NCBI RefSeq assembly: GCF_024721175.1
Contig: NZ_CP099399.1
Location: 3,366,001 to 3,430,000, forward strand
Reading direction: 5' to 3'
DNA length: 64,000 nt
Source: Rhizobium sp. Pop5
GTDB lineage: Bacteria > Pseudomonadota > Alphaproteobacteria > Rhizobiales > Rhizobiaceae
Shown in pieces: positions 55,231-64,000 of the stretch. Under the pieces are notes generated by a model. The model saw only the letters and a list, made by a program, of their open reading frames with translations. It ran no database searches and was not told the origin of the DNA. How positions within the stretch are numbered: the first letter of the stretch is position 1; each line of letters begins with the position of its first letter. Made by a program: the position numbers and the translations under genes.

Positions 55231-56853
55231 ATGAGGGGCGCCTTGATTTCCGAAACCGCCGCGCGCCGAAGCGGTTACTGGTTGATCGTCGTCGTGCTGG
55301 CAATGCTCGCAGGGCTGCCGCTTGCCGTCTGGCTCGATATCAGCGATCTCTCGGGAAATACGCTGCGGCGTCAGGCGCGCGACATGAGCTCGCTGATATC
55401 GAGCATCCGCTCCTATTATTCCGCGAATGTCGTGGGGCGCGTTCTGGCCGCGCATGCCAGCGGCGCAACCGAAGGGACGGTCGTCTCCCATAACTATGCG
55501 AATATACCGGGCGCTATCCCGCTGCCGGCCACGCTTTCTCTGGAACTCGGCGACGTCATCAAGGAACAGCAGGCCAACATTACCTACCGCTTCGTCTCCG
55601 ACCTTCCCTTCAAGAGCCGCGCATCCCACGAACTGGACGACTTCGAGAAACAGGCGCTCACCGCCTTGCGCGCCAATCCGCAGCAGACGCTGAACGATCT
55701 CACCCGCGTCGGATTGACGGATACCCTGCGCTTCGTCACCCCTGTCGTCATGGGGCAGGCCTGCGTCGCCTGCCACAATACCCATCCCGAAAGCCCGAAG
55801 ACCGATTGGAAGGTCGGCGATGTGCGCGGCATTCAGGAAGTCATCATAAGGCAGCCCTACGCGAGCAACGTCTTCGCCTTCAAATACCTGCTCTGCTATT
55901 TCCTTTTCGTCGCCGTCATCGGCATCAGCTTCATCGTGCTCCAGCGGCAGCAGACACGCGCAATCCACAGCGCCAACCAGGATCTGGAAATGGCGAATGA
56001 ATTCCTCGCCAGCGTTTCCCTGAAGATTTCGCGCTATCTCTCGCCGCAGATCTACAAGAGCATCTTCAGCGGCCAGAAGGACGTCGTCGTTCATACCGAG
56101 CGCAAGCGCCTGACGATCTTCTTCTCCGACATCAAGGATTTCACGGCGACCACCGAGCGCCTGCAGCCCGAAGCCCTGACGGAGATGCTCAACGAATATC
56201 TGACCGAAATGTCGAACATTGCGCTCGCGCACGGCGGCACGGTGGACAAGTTCATCGGTGACGCGATGCTGGTCTTCTTCGGCGATCCGGAAACGAAGGG
56301 GCCGGAGGAAGATGCGAAGGCATGCCTGCGCATGGCCGTCGACATGCAGCGCCGTCTCGGCGAACTCAAGGACAGATGGCGCAGAAACGGCACCGAAGAG
56401 CCTTTCGTCGTGCGCATGGGAATTAACAGCGGCTACTGCAACGTCGGCAATTTCGGCAGCAACGACCGGATGGACTACACGATCATCGGAGCGGAGGCCA
56501 ATCTCGCAGCTCGTCTGCAATCGATCGCCCAGGGCGGAGAAATCGTCATCAGCTACGAAACCTATGCGTTGGTGAACGAAATCGTCGACGCCCATCCCCT
56601 GCCGCCGATCACGATGAAGGGTATACAGCGCGCGATCGTGCCCTATGCCGTGGACGGGCTGACGCTCGGCGCCGACCACAAGAGCCGCGTCTTGAGTGAG
56701 CATCTCTCCGGACTCGACCTGCATCTGGATATGAGCCGGTTGGAGCCCGCCGACCGGCTGCGGGTCCGCGCGGCGCTCAAGGAGGCGATTGCCGCGCTTG
56801 ATGAAGCCCAGCCCGAAACCCCGGATCGTAACCGGATATCGGGCGAAGGGTGA
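55231..56853 (+). CDS. adenylate cyclase with periplasmic haem-c (Tll0287/DUF3365-like) sensor
   Basis: A 540-aa cyclase. TM1 about 17-38; periplasmic domain about 40-215 with a single haem-c motif, C178-V-A-C181-H182, followed by [18 protein letters not shown] as in Tll0287-like domains; TM2 about 218-238; coiled linker; catalytic domain about 290-465 with metal Asp300 ([11 protein letters not shown]), substrate Lys and Asp in [16 protein letters not shown], and NLAARL. A TTG at 55243 behind GAGGGG is an alternative start. Divergent from the CHASE2 cyclase by 227 nt. Suggests cAMP output tied to haem redox or gas sensing. Confidence 0.88.
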   Translation: MRGALISETAARRSGYWLIVVVLAMLAGLPLAVWLDISDLSGNTLRRQARDMSSLISSIRSYYSANVVGRVLAAHASGATEGTVVSHNYANIPGAIPLPATLSLELGDVIKEQQANITYRFVSDLPFKSRASHELDDFEKQALTALRANPQQTLNDLTRVGLTDTLRFVTPVVMGQACVACHNTHPESPKTDWKVGDVRGIQEVIIRQPYASNVFAFKYLLCYFLFVAVIGISFIVLQRQQTRAIHSANQDLEMANEFLASVSLKISRYLSPQIYKSIFSGQKDVVVHTERKRLTIFFSDIKDFTATTERLQPEALTEMLNEYLTEMSNIALAHGGTVDKFIGDAMLVFFGDPETKGPEEDAKACLRMAVDMQRRLGELKDRWRRNGTEEPFVVRMGINSGYCNVGNFGSNDRMDYTIIGAEANLAARLQSIAQGGEIVISYETYALVNEIVDAHPLPPITMKGIQRAIVPYAVDGLTLGADHKSRVLSEHLSGLDLHLDMSRLEPADRLRVRAALKEAIAALDEAQPETPDRNRISGEG

Positions 56854-57010
56854 TTTTTCCGGCCGCCTTCCCATATCTGTCTGGACTTCCCGTACCCGAT
56901 CTGCTATCCCGCATCACCAATCGCAAGGCTGCGGCCGCGCGAACGTTATTTTTTTGCCCCTGGCGCTGCGCCGCCTCAGGCATCAACCAAACCAAAGGAA
57001 CGTGATTCTC

Positions 57011-57223
57011 GTGCAGGTACTTGTCCGCGATAACAATGTCGATCAGGCTCTCCGCGCTCTCAAGAAGAAGATGCAGCGCGAAGGCATTTTCCGCGAAATG
57101 AAGATGCGCGACTACTACGAGAAGCCGTCGCAGAAGCGTGCCCGCGAAAAGGCCGAGGCCGTTCGCCGCGTTCGCAAGCTGGCCCGCAAGCGCGCCCAGC
57201 GCGAAGGCCTGGTCGCACGCTAA
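57011..57223 (+). CDS. rpsU: 30S ribosomal protein S21
   Basis: A 70-aa basic protein; GTG start at 57011 ([18 protein letters not shown]) with AAGGA upstream. The open frame runs in from 56789, but that part reads as leader. The [13 protein letters not shown]-terminus is the rhizobial form. S21 assists initiation. Its terminator lies in 57263-57294. Rhizobia can carry more than one rpsU; this one is between cyclase and TPR genes. Confidence 0.95.
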   Translation: MQVLVRDNNVDQALRALKKKMQREGIFREMKMRDYYEKPSQKRAREKAEAVRRVRKLARKRAQREGLVAR

Positions 57224-57262
57224 GCGTTGCCGTCGTTTTTTCGACGTTTTCAGATGCATTGT

Positions 57263-57294
57263 GGCGGGGGCGATAGGTTCGCCGCCGCCTTTTT
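57263..57294 (+). terminator. terminator after rpsU
   Basis: GGCGGGGGCGA and TCGCCGCCGCC pair with one mismatch, followed by TTTTT. Confidence 0.8.
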
Positions 57295-57312
57295 AGTTTG
57301 CCGCTGAAGATC

Positions 57313-57335
57313 GCATATCCGCGAACCGGATATGC
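57313..57335. promoter_or_regulatory. perfect 8-bp inverted repeat in TPR lipoprotein leader
   Basis: GCATATCC and GGATATGC are separated by 7 nt, starting 22 nt before the lipoprotein ATG. Spacing and symmetry fit a repressor site or a leader hairpin near the ribosome site. No protein assigned. Confidence 0.35.
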
Positions 57336-57357
57336 CGCATGGGGAAAGCGAGCCCGA

Positions 57358-58227
57358 ATGGCTGTTACCACCTTCAATCCGTCCCGCGCCTCGCGCCTGC
57401 AGAAAGCCGCATTCCTGCCCGCTTTGGCGCTGGCGGCAATGTTCGGTCTCGCCGGCTGCGACACGACGTCCACCTCGGACGCCGTGATCCACATCGACAA
57501 GGCGCAAGGTTCGGAAGAGAACATTGCATCACTGACGGCGGTCATCAATGCCAATCCCAAAGACCCGGAAGGCTATAACGTCCGCGGCTCCGCCTACGGT
57601 CGCGCCGGCCAATTCCGCCAGGCTCTGAACGATTTCAACACGGCGTTGCAGATCAATCCGCGCTTCTTCCAGGCCTATGCCAACCGCGCACTCGTCTATC
57701 GCAACATGGGCCAGCAGCCGCAGGCGATCGCCGATTACAACGCCGCCCTGCAGATCAATCCAAGCTATGACGTCGCCTATATCGGCCGCGGCAATGTCTA
57801 TCGCATGGCCGGCCAGGACGATCCGGCCTTCAACGATTTCAGCAAGGCGATCCAACTCGGCACCACCGATGGTCGCGCCTATCACAATCGCGGCCTGATC
57901 TACCAGAAGCGCAATCAGCAGGATAAGGCGATCGACGATTTCTCGAAGGCGATCTCGCTCGCGCCGAATTCGCCCGAGCCCTATAATGGCCGTGGCATTT
58001 CCTATATCGCGCTGAACGACGACGATAACGCCTTCGCCGATTTCAATCACGCGATCGAACTCAACAGCAACATCGCCGAATCCTGGGCCAACCAGGCGCT
58101 TGTTTACGAACGCCGTGGTGACAAAGCAAAGGCCGCCCGCTCTTATCGTCACGCCGTCGGCCTCGATCCGAAATACCAGCCGGCTCGCGACGGCCTCGCC
58201 CGCGTCGGCGTTGCCTCAGCCGGCTAA
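57358..58227 (+). CDS. TPR-repeat lipoprotein (NlpI-like)
   Basis: A 289-aa protein from the ATG at 57358. Lipobox LAGC at about 31-34 after a hydrophobic h-region, so it is acylated at Cys34 and likely outer-membrane bound. Residues about 60-280 hold about six or seven TPR units (for example AYANRALVYRNMGQQPQAI, AYHNRGLIYQKRNQQDKAI), a scaffold for protein partners. In E. coli, NlpI-type proteins recruit peptidoglycan hydrolases and proteases; here partner unknown. It stands between rpsU and the HWE kinase. Confidence 0.85.
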   Translation: MAVTTFNPSRASRLQKAAFLPALALAAMFGLAGCDTTSTSDAVIHIDKAQGSEENIASLTAVINANPKDPEGYNVRGSAYGRAGQFRQALNDFNTALQINPRFFQAYANRALVYRNMGQQPQAIADYNAALQINPSYDVAYIGRGNVYRMAGQDDPAFNDFSKAIQLGTTDGRAYHNRGLIYQKRNQQDKAIDDFSKAISLAPNSPEPYNGRGISYIALNDDDNAFADFNHAIELNSNIAESWANQALVYERRGDKAKAARSYRHAVGLDPKYQPARDGLARVGVASAG

Positions 58228-58505
58228 GAAGATCAGCAGGGCGGCCCGGACCACCGGTCGCCTGCTGCAGCCAGGCAGATCCGCCGTGTCGAAAAGCCTG
58301 GCGAAAAAACGGCCGCCGTCCTCGACCGCCTGTCATAGTATGTTGCAACCCGCTCTTGCTCCCCCTAACATGGGTCCGCTTCGATAGCTTGCTATCGGGC
58401 GTCCGAAAACCTGTTGAGGGCGGTTTGCGAGAGATGCGGATCTTTGCTTTCCTGACCGCGAGCGAAAACTGTTGCGGGCTGCGCGCCTACGACATGGCGC
58501 AATAG

Positions 58506-60158
58506 ATGAAGATCGTCACTCTGTTCTTCCCCAAGGCCTCGATCGGCACCTATCTCGTCGCCATGGCAGTGGCGATCGCACTGCCGATCTTCGCCTTCGT
58601 GGCGCTGCTTCTGCTGCAGTTGGAGGATAATCAGCGTTCGACACTCAAGCGTGAGACGACGCAGGATGCGCTCGCCCTTTCCCGCATCATCGACCGTCAG
58701 CTTCAGGATATGGCAACGACGCTACGGCTGCTGTCGAGCTCCCCGGAGCTCGAAAACGGCAACCTCGCAGCCTTCCACGAGCGTACGGAAACAGCCCTGC
58801 GCGACAATACGATGTTCGTCATCGCCGTCGACCGTACTGGCCAGCAGCTCCTGAACACGCGCCGGGCGTTCGCCACACCGCTCGAGAAGATTGCGAACAT
58901 GCCTGCCCTCGAGTCGGCCATGGCCTCCGGCCGCATCGAGGCGTCCGACGTTTTCCGCGGTCGGATCAGCGGCGACTGGGTCTACAACGTCACCCTGCCG
59001 CGTGACGGCAATCCGGTCGCAGCCCTCATCATCACGCAGGACGCCAGGGATCTGGGCAAGCTCGTGACGACGGAGGGCCTTGCCCTCGGCTGGTCGGCCG
59101 CCGTCATCGACCAGAGCGGCCACGTCGTCGCCTCCACGGGCCCCACCCATCTCGAGCCCGGCACGCCCTTCGACCCGCGGATCCTGCCAGCGCTGAGGGC
59201 TTCCCGCGGTGTCTTCCAGGACGAGACGATCCTGCCGCACATGCTGCTCGGTTATGCCCAGATCCCCGGCTGGTCGTGGAAGACGGTGATCTGGGGACCG
59301 GTCGCGCAGGCTTCGATCCTCAGCACCTGGCGCTTCCTGATTATCGGCGGCATCGCGCTGGTGCTCGTCGCCGTGCTCGCCGCCTATGCCGTCGCAAGGC
59401 AGGTGCGCACCACCATCCGCGAGATCGCCGATATGGCGAACCGCATGGGCGAAGGCCACATCGTCTCGCCCGTCGAGACCAGCGTCATCGAGGCGAACCA
59501 GGTGGCGATCGCCCTTTCGAATGCCTCCTTCGATCGCAGCCAGACCGAGGACCGGCTGCGTTTCGTCATGCATGAACTCGTTCACCGCACCAAAAACCTT
59601 CTGACGCTCGCCCAGGCGATGATGCGCCAGCTCGCCAAACAGGCCGACAGCGTCGAGACCTTCCAGGCCGCCGTCGCTGATCGCCTCCAGGGGCTTGTGC
59701 GATCGATCGAGCTTCTGACCAGCGAACAATGGGGAGGCGTGTCGCTGCGGCGGGTCGTCGACATCCATCTGCAGGCCTTCCCGCAAGCAAGCGAGCAGAT
59801 AGAAATCAGCGGCGATGATTTCGTGCTGAAACCGGATGCGGTGCAAAATCTCGGCCTCGCCTTGCATGAACTCGCCACCAATTCGGTGAAATACGGCGCT
59901 CTCTCCGTGCCGCAGGGCCGCGTCCGATTCCAATGGCGGGATGTCAGGGAGGAAGACAAGCCGGAGCCTCTGCTCCGTTTCACATGGGAGGAGAGCGGCG
60001 GCCCGACGGTCGTAGAGCCGTCGCGTTCCGGCTTCGGCACGACCGTTATCAAGGCTCATGCCGCCGCCGCCTTCCGCGGCACGGTAGACGTCGATTTCCG
60101 GCCCGAAGGCCTGTTATGGGTGCTGACGGCGCAACGCGCCACGCTGGAGCGGGCATAG
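58506..60158 (+). CDS. HWE-family sensor histidine kinase
   Basis: A 550-aa membrane kinase. TM1 about 15-38; periplasmic sensor with a double-PAS/CACHE look (about 45-265); TM2 about 275-297; HAMP linker; kinase core with phospho-His H360 in MHELVHRTKNLL, the N box ALHELATNSVKYGALS, and the W-E of the HWE name in FTWEESGGP (about 489-497), then a G box near GFGTTVIKAHAAA. No response regulator lies next to it, so it probably signals to an unlinked regulator (for example the PhyR/EcfG stress branch in alphaproteobacteria). Start at ATG 58506. Confidence 0.88.
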   Translation: MKIVTLFFPKASIGTYLVAMAVAIALPIFAFVALLLLQLEDNQRSTLKRETTQDALALSRIIDRQLQDMATTLRLLSSSPELENGNLAAFHERTETALRDNTMFVIAVDRTGQQLLNTRRAFATPLEKIANMPALESAMASGRIEASDVFRGRISGDWVYNVTLPRDGNPVAALIITQDARDLGKLVTTEGLALGWSAAVIDQSGHVVASTGPTHLEPGTPFDPRILPALRASRGVFQDETILPHMLLGYAQIPGWSWKTVIWGPVAQASILSTWRFLIIGGIALVLVAVLAAYAVARQVRTTIREIADMANRMGEGHIVSPVETSVIEANQVAIALSNASFDRSQTEDRLRFVMHELVHRTKNLLTLAQAMMRQLAKQADSVETFQAAVADRLQGLVRSIELLTSEQWGGVSLRRVVDIHLQAFPQASEQIEISGDDFVLKPDAVQNLGLALHELATNSVKYGALSVPQGRVRFQWRDVREEDKPEPLLRFTWEESGGPTVVEPSRSGFGTTVIKAHAAAAFRGTVDVDFRPEGLLWVLTAQRATLERA

Positions 60159-60219
60159 ACCCCAGGAACAATCACCATCTCCACTCGTTTCGGACAGGTC
60201 GTTCCAAAGGAGAAAGACC

Positions 60220-60702
60220 ATGTTCAAGCAAAGGATGATCGCAGCCGCGGCGCTGGCGGCCGCAGCCTGGGCAGGCCCGGCGGGCGCGGAAAATTATGTC
60301 ACGCTTGGCCGTCTCGTCTGTGGATCGGATGGCGGCCAGGGCCTGATCATCACCTCACAGAAGAATCTCATCTGCACCTATACGCCGGCGTCAGGCGGCG
60401 CCAAGGCGGTCTATGCCGGCAAGGTCGAAAAATTCGGCCTCGATGTCGGCCAGACCGGCAAGAGCGTCATGATCTGGCAGGTGCTGGCAAAGACCGGTAC
60501 GGATATTCCGCAATTCGCCCTTGCCGGCGAATATTACGGGATCGGCGCCGATGCGAGCATCGGTGCGGGCGCCGGCGCCAAGGTGATCGCCGGCGGCACC
60601 AACAAGGCTTTCATGCTGCAGCCGCTGAATGTTCAGGCCCAGGAAGGGCTGAATCTCGCGATCGGCGTCGAGAAGATGACGCTCGTGCCGGGCGAGATAT
60701 GA
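60220..60702 (+). CDS. DUF992 family exported protein
   Basis: A 160-aa protein with signal peptide MFKQRMIAAAALAAAAWAG, cleaved near AGA|EN. GGAG site before the ATG. DUF992 features: two Cys (GRLVCGSDGG, NLICTYTP) near the mature N-terminus, glycine-rich repeats such as IGADASIGAGAGAK, and an LNVQAQEGLNLAIGV C-terminus. Family is common in Rhizobiales and has unknown function; probably periplasmic. Stands alone. Confidence 0.85.
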   Translation: MFKQRMIAAAALAAAAWAGPAGAENYVTLGRLVCGSDGGQGLIITSQKNLICTYTPASGGAKAVYAGKVEKFGLDVGQTGKSVMIWQVLAKTGTDIPQFALAGEYYGIGADASIGAGAGAKVIAGGTNKAFMLQPLNVQAQEGLNLAIGVEKMTLVPGEI

Positions 60703-60734
60703 TGTAAGCCGCGACGCACGGCCCACTGAATCGA

Positions 60735-60757
60735 ACAGCCGCCCAAGGGGCGGCTGT
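60735..60757. terminator. bidirectional hairpin between DUF992 and pntB
   Basis: ACAGCCGCCC and GGGCGGCTGT form a perfect 10-bp stem with an AAG loop between the convergent genes. No long T-run on either side, so termination is inferred from location. Confidence 0.55.
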
Positions 60758-60768
60758 ATCTGGGTCAA

Positions 60769-62163
60769 TCAATGCGCGATCGCCTTGTTGATATCCTCGG
60801 TCATCTTCTTGGCATCGCCGAGCAGCATCATCGTGCCGTCCTTATAGAACAGCGTATTGTCGATGCCGGCATAACCGGAGCCGAGCGAGCGCTTGACGAA
60901 GAGGCAGGTCTTGGCCCGGTCGACGTCGAGGATCGGCATGCCGTAGATCGGCGAGGTCTTGTCGTCGCGCGCAGCCGGATTGGTGACGTCATTGGCGCCG
61001 ATAACATAGGCGACGTCGGCCTGGGCGAATTCCGAATTGATGTCCTCGAGCTCGAAGACTTCGTCATAGGGAACATTGGCTTCGGCGAGCAGCACGTTCA
61101 TGTGGCCGGGCATGCGGCCTGCGACCGGGTGGATCGCATATTTCACCTCGACGCCGTTCTTCTTGAGATTGTCGGCGAGCTCGCGCAACGCATGCTGGGC
61201 CTGGGCGACCGCCATGCCGTAACCGGGCACGATGATGACCTTGGAGGCATTCGCCATCAGATAGGCCGCGTCCTCCGCCGAGCCGAGCTTGACGGTCCTG
61301 TCTGAGGTATCGGCCGCACCCGATGCCGTCTCGCCGCCGAAGCCACCGAGGATGACGGAGATGAAGGAACGGTTCATGCCCTTGCACATGATGTAGGAGA
61401 GGATCGCACCGGAGGAGCCGACGAGCGCGCCGGTGATGATCAGCGCCAGGTTGCCGAGCGTAAAGCCGATGCCGGCTGCGGCCCAGCCGGAATAGGAGTT
61501 CAGCATCGAGACGACGACGGGCATATCCGCCCCGCCGATCGGCACGATCAGCAGGACGCCGAGCGCCAGCGACAGCGCCACAACGGCCCAGAAGTCGAAA
61601 TGGCTTTCAGTGGCGGCAAGCCCGATGATGAAGAGCACGATCAGCACCAGCAGGGTCGCATTGATCAAATGCCGATAGGGCAGCAGGATCGGCTTGCCGG
61701 ACATTCGGCCGTCGAGCTTCAGGAAGGCGATGATCGAGCCGGTGAAGGTCAGCGCCCCGATCGCGACGCCAAGCGCCATCTCGATGCGCGCCTCGGTGTG
61801 GATATGGCCGATCTCACCGATGCCGAAGGAAGCAGGCGTGTAGAGCGCGGAGGCCGCGACCAGCACGGCGGCGAGGCCGACCAGCGAATGGAAGCCCGCG
61901 ACGAGCTGCGGCATCGAGGTCATCGCGATGGTACGGGCGACGTAGGCACCGACGCTGCCGCCGATGGCAAGGCCGAGAATGATCAGCACGAAGCCGCCGA
62001 AGTTGGGCGTCGCCAGCACGAGCGTCGTCAGGATCGCGATCCCCATGCCGACCATGCCGTAGAGATTGCCCTTGCGACTGGTGGCCGGATGCGACAGGCC
62101 GCGCAGCGCCAGGATGAAGAGGACGCCGGAGACGAGATAAAGGAAGGCTGCGATATTGGTCAT
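60769..62163 (-). CDS. pntB: NAD(P) transhydrogenase beta subunit
   Basis: A 464-aa subunit. About eight or nine membrane segments in the N-terminal 270 residues form part of the proton channel. The C-terminal dIII domain binds NADP(H): VIIVPGYGMAVAQAQHAL and YAIHPVAGRMPGHMNVLLAE are its GYG and PVAGRMPGH motifs. Uses the proton gradient to make NADPH from NADH. Last gene of pntAA-pntAB-pntB, 7 nt after pntAB. Confidence 0.95.
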   Translation of the reverse strand: MTNIAAFLYLVSGVLFILALRGLSHPATSRKGNLYGMVGMGIAILTTLVLATPNFGGFVLIILGLAIGGSVGAYVARTIAMTSMPQLVAGFHSLVGLAAVLVAASALYTPASFGIGEIGHIHTEARIEMALGVAIGALTFTGSIIAFLKLDGRMSGKPILLPYRHLINATLLVLIVLFIIGLAATESHFDFWAVVALSLALGVLLIVPIGGADMPVVVSMLNSYSGWAAAGIGFTLGNLALIITGALVGSSGAILSYIMCKGMNRSFISVILGGFGGETASGAADTSDRTVKLGSAEDAAYLMANASKVIIVPGYGMAVAQAQHALRELADNLKKNGVEVKYAIHPVAGRMPGHMNVLLAEANVPYDEVFELEDINSEFAQADVAYVIGANDVTNPAARDDKTSPIYGMPILDVDRAKTCLFVKRSLGSGYAGIDNTLFYKDGTMMLLGDAKKMTEDINKAIAH

Positions 62164-62170
62164 CGATCCC

Positions 62171-62569
62171 TCACCTGTCCTTCTTGCGGTACATCGAAAG
62201 CATCCGCTGCGTGACGAGGAAGCCGCCGAAGATATTCACCGAAACAAGCACCAGGGCAACGAAACCGAAGCCAGTCGCAAGCCCGCTGGTGGAGATACCG
62301 ACCGCCAGAAGCGCGCCGACGACGATGACGGAGGAGATCGCATTGGTGACGGCCATCAGCGGCGTATGCAGCGCCGGCGTCACCGACCATACGACGTAAT
62401 AGCCGACGAAGATCGACAAGACGAAGATCGCGAACTGGAAGACGAAAGGATCGATCGCTCCCCCGGTCGCCGCACTCGCCGCTTCCGGCGCCTGGGCCGC
62501 CGCCGTGATGACGGCGGTCACGGCCTGATCGAGCTGCTCCAGCGCTTTGTCCATTGCTTCACTGGCCAT
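62171..62569 (-). CDS. pntAB: NAD(P) transhydrogenase small membrane subunit (alpha-2)
   Basis: A 132-aa subunit with three or four membrane segments ([20 protein letters not shown] and [15 protein letters not shown]) matching the C-terminal dII part of PntA that is separate in alphaproteobacteria. Its start shares one base with the pntAA stop (TAATG), so translation is coupled. Confidence 0.92.
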   Translation of the reverse strand: MASEAMDKALEQLDQAVTAVITAAAQAPEAASAATGGAIDPFVFQFAIFVLSIFVGYYVVWSVTPALHTPLMAVTNAISSVIVVGALLAVGISTSGLATGFGFVALVLVSVNIFGGFLVTQRMLSMYRKKDR

Positions 62570-63717
62570 TAGCTGTCTCCCTTCTTCGCGCCGCCGAAGG
62601 CGGGATGAACGACGTCGCCGGCATAGGTCAGCATCGTCGCCTTGACGAGTTCGTCGTCGAGATTGACGACGACGCTCGCGCTTTCCTTGTTGACCATGGT
62701 CTCGAGGAAAGTGACGAGGTTCTTGGCGTAGAGCGCCGAGGCGCTGGCCGCGACCCTGCCCGGCATATTGGCGAACCCGATCACCCTGACGCCTTCGACA
62801 TCGGCGATCTCGCCGGCGACGACGCCTTCGATATTGCCGCCGCGCTCGACTGCGAGGTCGACGGCGACCGCGCCCGGCTTCATCGAGGCGAGCATGGCGC
62901 GCGACACGAGCCGCGGCGCCGGGCGGCCGGGAATGAGGGCGGTGGTGATGACGATGTCCTGCTTGGCGATATGTTCCGCCACCAGGGCTGCCTGCTTGGC
63001 CTGATACTCGGCAGACATCTCCTTGGCGTAGCCGCCTGCCGTTTCCGCCGCCTTGAACTCCTCGTCCTCGACGGCGATGAACTTGGCGCCGAGGGAAGCG
63101 ACCTGCTCCTTGGCGGCCGGGCGGACGTCGGTGGCCGAGACCGCAGCACCCAGGCGGCGCGCGGTCGCGATCGCCTGAAGACCGGCGACGCCGGCGCCCA
63201 TGACGAAGACCTTGGCAGCCGGCACGGTACCTGCCGCCGTCATCATCATCGGCATGGCGCGGTCGTAGACACCAGCCGCTTCGATGACGGCCTGATAGCC
63301 GGCGAGATTGGCCTGGGACGACAGCACGTCCATCGACTGGGCGCGGGTAATGCGCGGCATCAGCTCCATGGCGAATGCCGAAAGGCCCGCACTTGCCAGA
63401 GCCGCGATCGCTTCGTCATTGCCATAAGGATCCATGACGGCGATGACGACGGCGCCGCTCTTATAACCCGAGATCTCGGATGCGCTTGGACGGCGCACCT
63501 TCAGTACCACGTCGGCGGAGGCGGCATCGGCAAAACTGCCGATCCTGGCCCCCACGGCCTCGAACTCGGCGTCCGGAATGCGCGACGGCACGCCGGCGCC
63601 GGCTTCGACGACGACGTCGAAGCCGAAACTCTTCATCTTCTTCACGGTCTCGGCGGAGGCGGAGACACGTGTCTCCCCGTCCGTGTTTTCCCTCGCAACG
63701 AAAATAATATTGCCCAA
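62569..63717 (-). CDS. pntAA: NAD(P) transhydrogenase alpha-1 subunit (NAD-binding)
   Basis: A 382-aa soluble dI domain that binds NAD(H). TTG start at 63717 ([15 protein letters not shown]) behind a very strong GGAGGAGGGGG. NAD-fold glycine motif [19 protein letters not shown] is visible (about 173-191), and the mobile loop near [18 protein letters not shown] is typical. First gene of the operon. Homologous to alanine dehydrogenase, but the split gene order excludes that. Confidence 0.94.
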   Translation of the reverse strand: MGNIIFVARENTDGETRVSASAETVKKMKSFGFDVVVEAGAGVPSRIPDAEFEAVGARIGSFADAASADVVLKVRRPSASEISGYKSGAVVIAVMDPYGNDEAIAALASAGLSAFAMELMPRITRAQSMDVLSSQANLAGYQAVIEAAGVYDRAMPMMMTAAGTVPAAKVFVMGAGVAGLQAIATARRLGAAVSATDVRPAAKEQVASLGAKFIAVEDEEFKAAETAGGYAKEMSAEYQAKQAALVAEHIAKQDIVITTALIPGRPAPRLVSRAMLASMKPGAVAVDLAVERGGNIEGVVAGEIADVEGVRVIGFANMPGRVAASASALYAKNLVTFLETMVNKESASVVVNLDDELVKATMLTYAGDVVHPAFGGAKKGDS

Positions 63718-63872
63718 CTGCCCCCTCCTCCGGGTCAGCCAGACCGCCGCAGGCTCCCCCGCGCGGGCCGAGCATCTAATTCACAAAGCTTCGGAGAAGC
63801 TTCTCCTCCCTCAGAGCGCCATGCGTCCTTTCGGACGCGCAAAGGACGCTCTGCTCCTCTGAATCTACGCGA

Positions 63873-63992
63873 TCAGCGGAACAGGGCGATGCCCACGGCG
63901 AGAAGAACGATGAAGACGAAAAGGCCACCGAGAAGGCCGGCGCCGCCGAAGAAACCGGCGGTCATCGCAAGCAGGAGGACGACGAGAAGCAT
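63873..63992 (-). CDS. small hydrophobic protein, possibly truncated by the window end
   Basis: Reads MLLVVLLLAMTAGFFGGAG and then about 20 more residues rich in Leu, Gly, Phe and Val before the TGA at 63873-63875. The 39-residue version is almost entirely membrane-like. The frame is open to the window edge, so the true start may lie beyond 64000; no ribosome site can be seen. It lies upstream of pntAA on the same strand. Not recognised, and possibly spurious. Confidence 0.4.
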   Translation of the reverse strand: MLLVVLLLAMTAGFFGGAGLLGGLFVFIVLLAVGIALFR

Positions 63993-64000
63993 CGTGCCGT

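Overview
This 64 kb window is a chromosomal segment of an alphaproteobacterium of the Rhizobiaceae, most likely Rhizobium sensu stricto (R. etli / R. leguminosarum group). The reasons are high GC, a RopA-type porin, the glgPBCA-pgm-glgX order, a heterotetrameric sarcosine oxidase operon, a three-gene pnt operon, a CpdR orthologue, an MmgR/suhB-type sRNA and rhizobial intergenic palindromes. The genus call rests on recognising these protein and repeat families, not on a database search. No prophage, insertion sequence, CRISPR array or rRNA operon was seen.

Layout. 0.3-8 kb: threonine aldolase, a LysR/BASS-transporter divergon, a small heat-shock gene with an RpoH-like promoter and candidate RNA thermometer, an alpha/beta hydrolase, a HisN-like phosphatase, the candidate sRNA, an N-formylglutamate amidohydrolase, cpdR and tRNA-Val(GAC). 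8-14 kb: porin ropA plus several small hypothetical genes, two of them under 75 codons, and a DUF475/TerC-like membrane protein. 14-18.6 kb: a tctCBA tricarboxylate-type transporter and a periplasmic binding protein. 18.6-25.8 kb: signalling genes, namely cheW-mcp, a cyclase with TPRs, and a TctD/TctE-like two-component pair whose regulator carries a frameshift.

25.9-32.6 kb: a three-gene set (transglutaminase/DUF2126 putative amidoligase; circularly permuted ATP-grasp fused to alpha-E; transglutaminase) that looks like a peptide-ligation system of unknown product, followed by a TadG-like von Willebrand protein. 34-45 kb: the complete glycogen cluster glgP-glgB-glgC-glgA-pgm-glgX, covering activation of glucose-1-P, elongation, branching, debranching and phosphorolysis. 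45-51.5 kb: MaoC and VOC proteins and the soxBDAG operon for sarcosine (glycine-betaine) catabolism, with a rhizobial palindrome between soxB and soxD.

51.7-57 kb: a FecR-domain secreted protein with a His/Asp-rich tail, a CHASE2 adenylate cyclase, and a divergent cyclase with a predicted periplasmic haem-c domain. Together with the TPR cyclase this gives three class III cyclases in 35 kb. 57-64 kb: rpsU, a TPR lipoprotein, an HWE-family histidine kinase, a DUF992 exported protein, the proton-translocating transhydrogenase operon pntAA-pntAB-pntB, and the end of a tiny hydrophobic ORF at the right edge.

The most interesting items are the amidoligase/ATP-grasp/transglutaminase cluster, the haem-c-linked cyclase beside the CHASE2 cyclase/FecR pair, the frameshifted response regulator, the MmgR-type sRNA, and the heat-shock leader.
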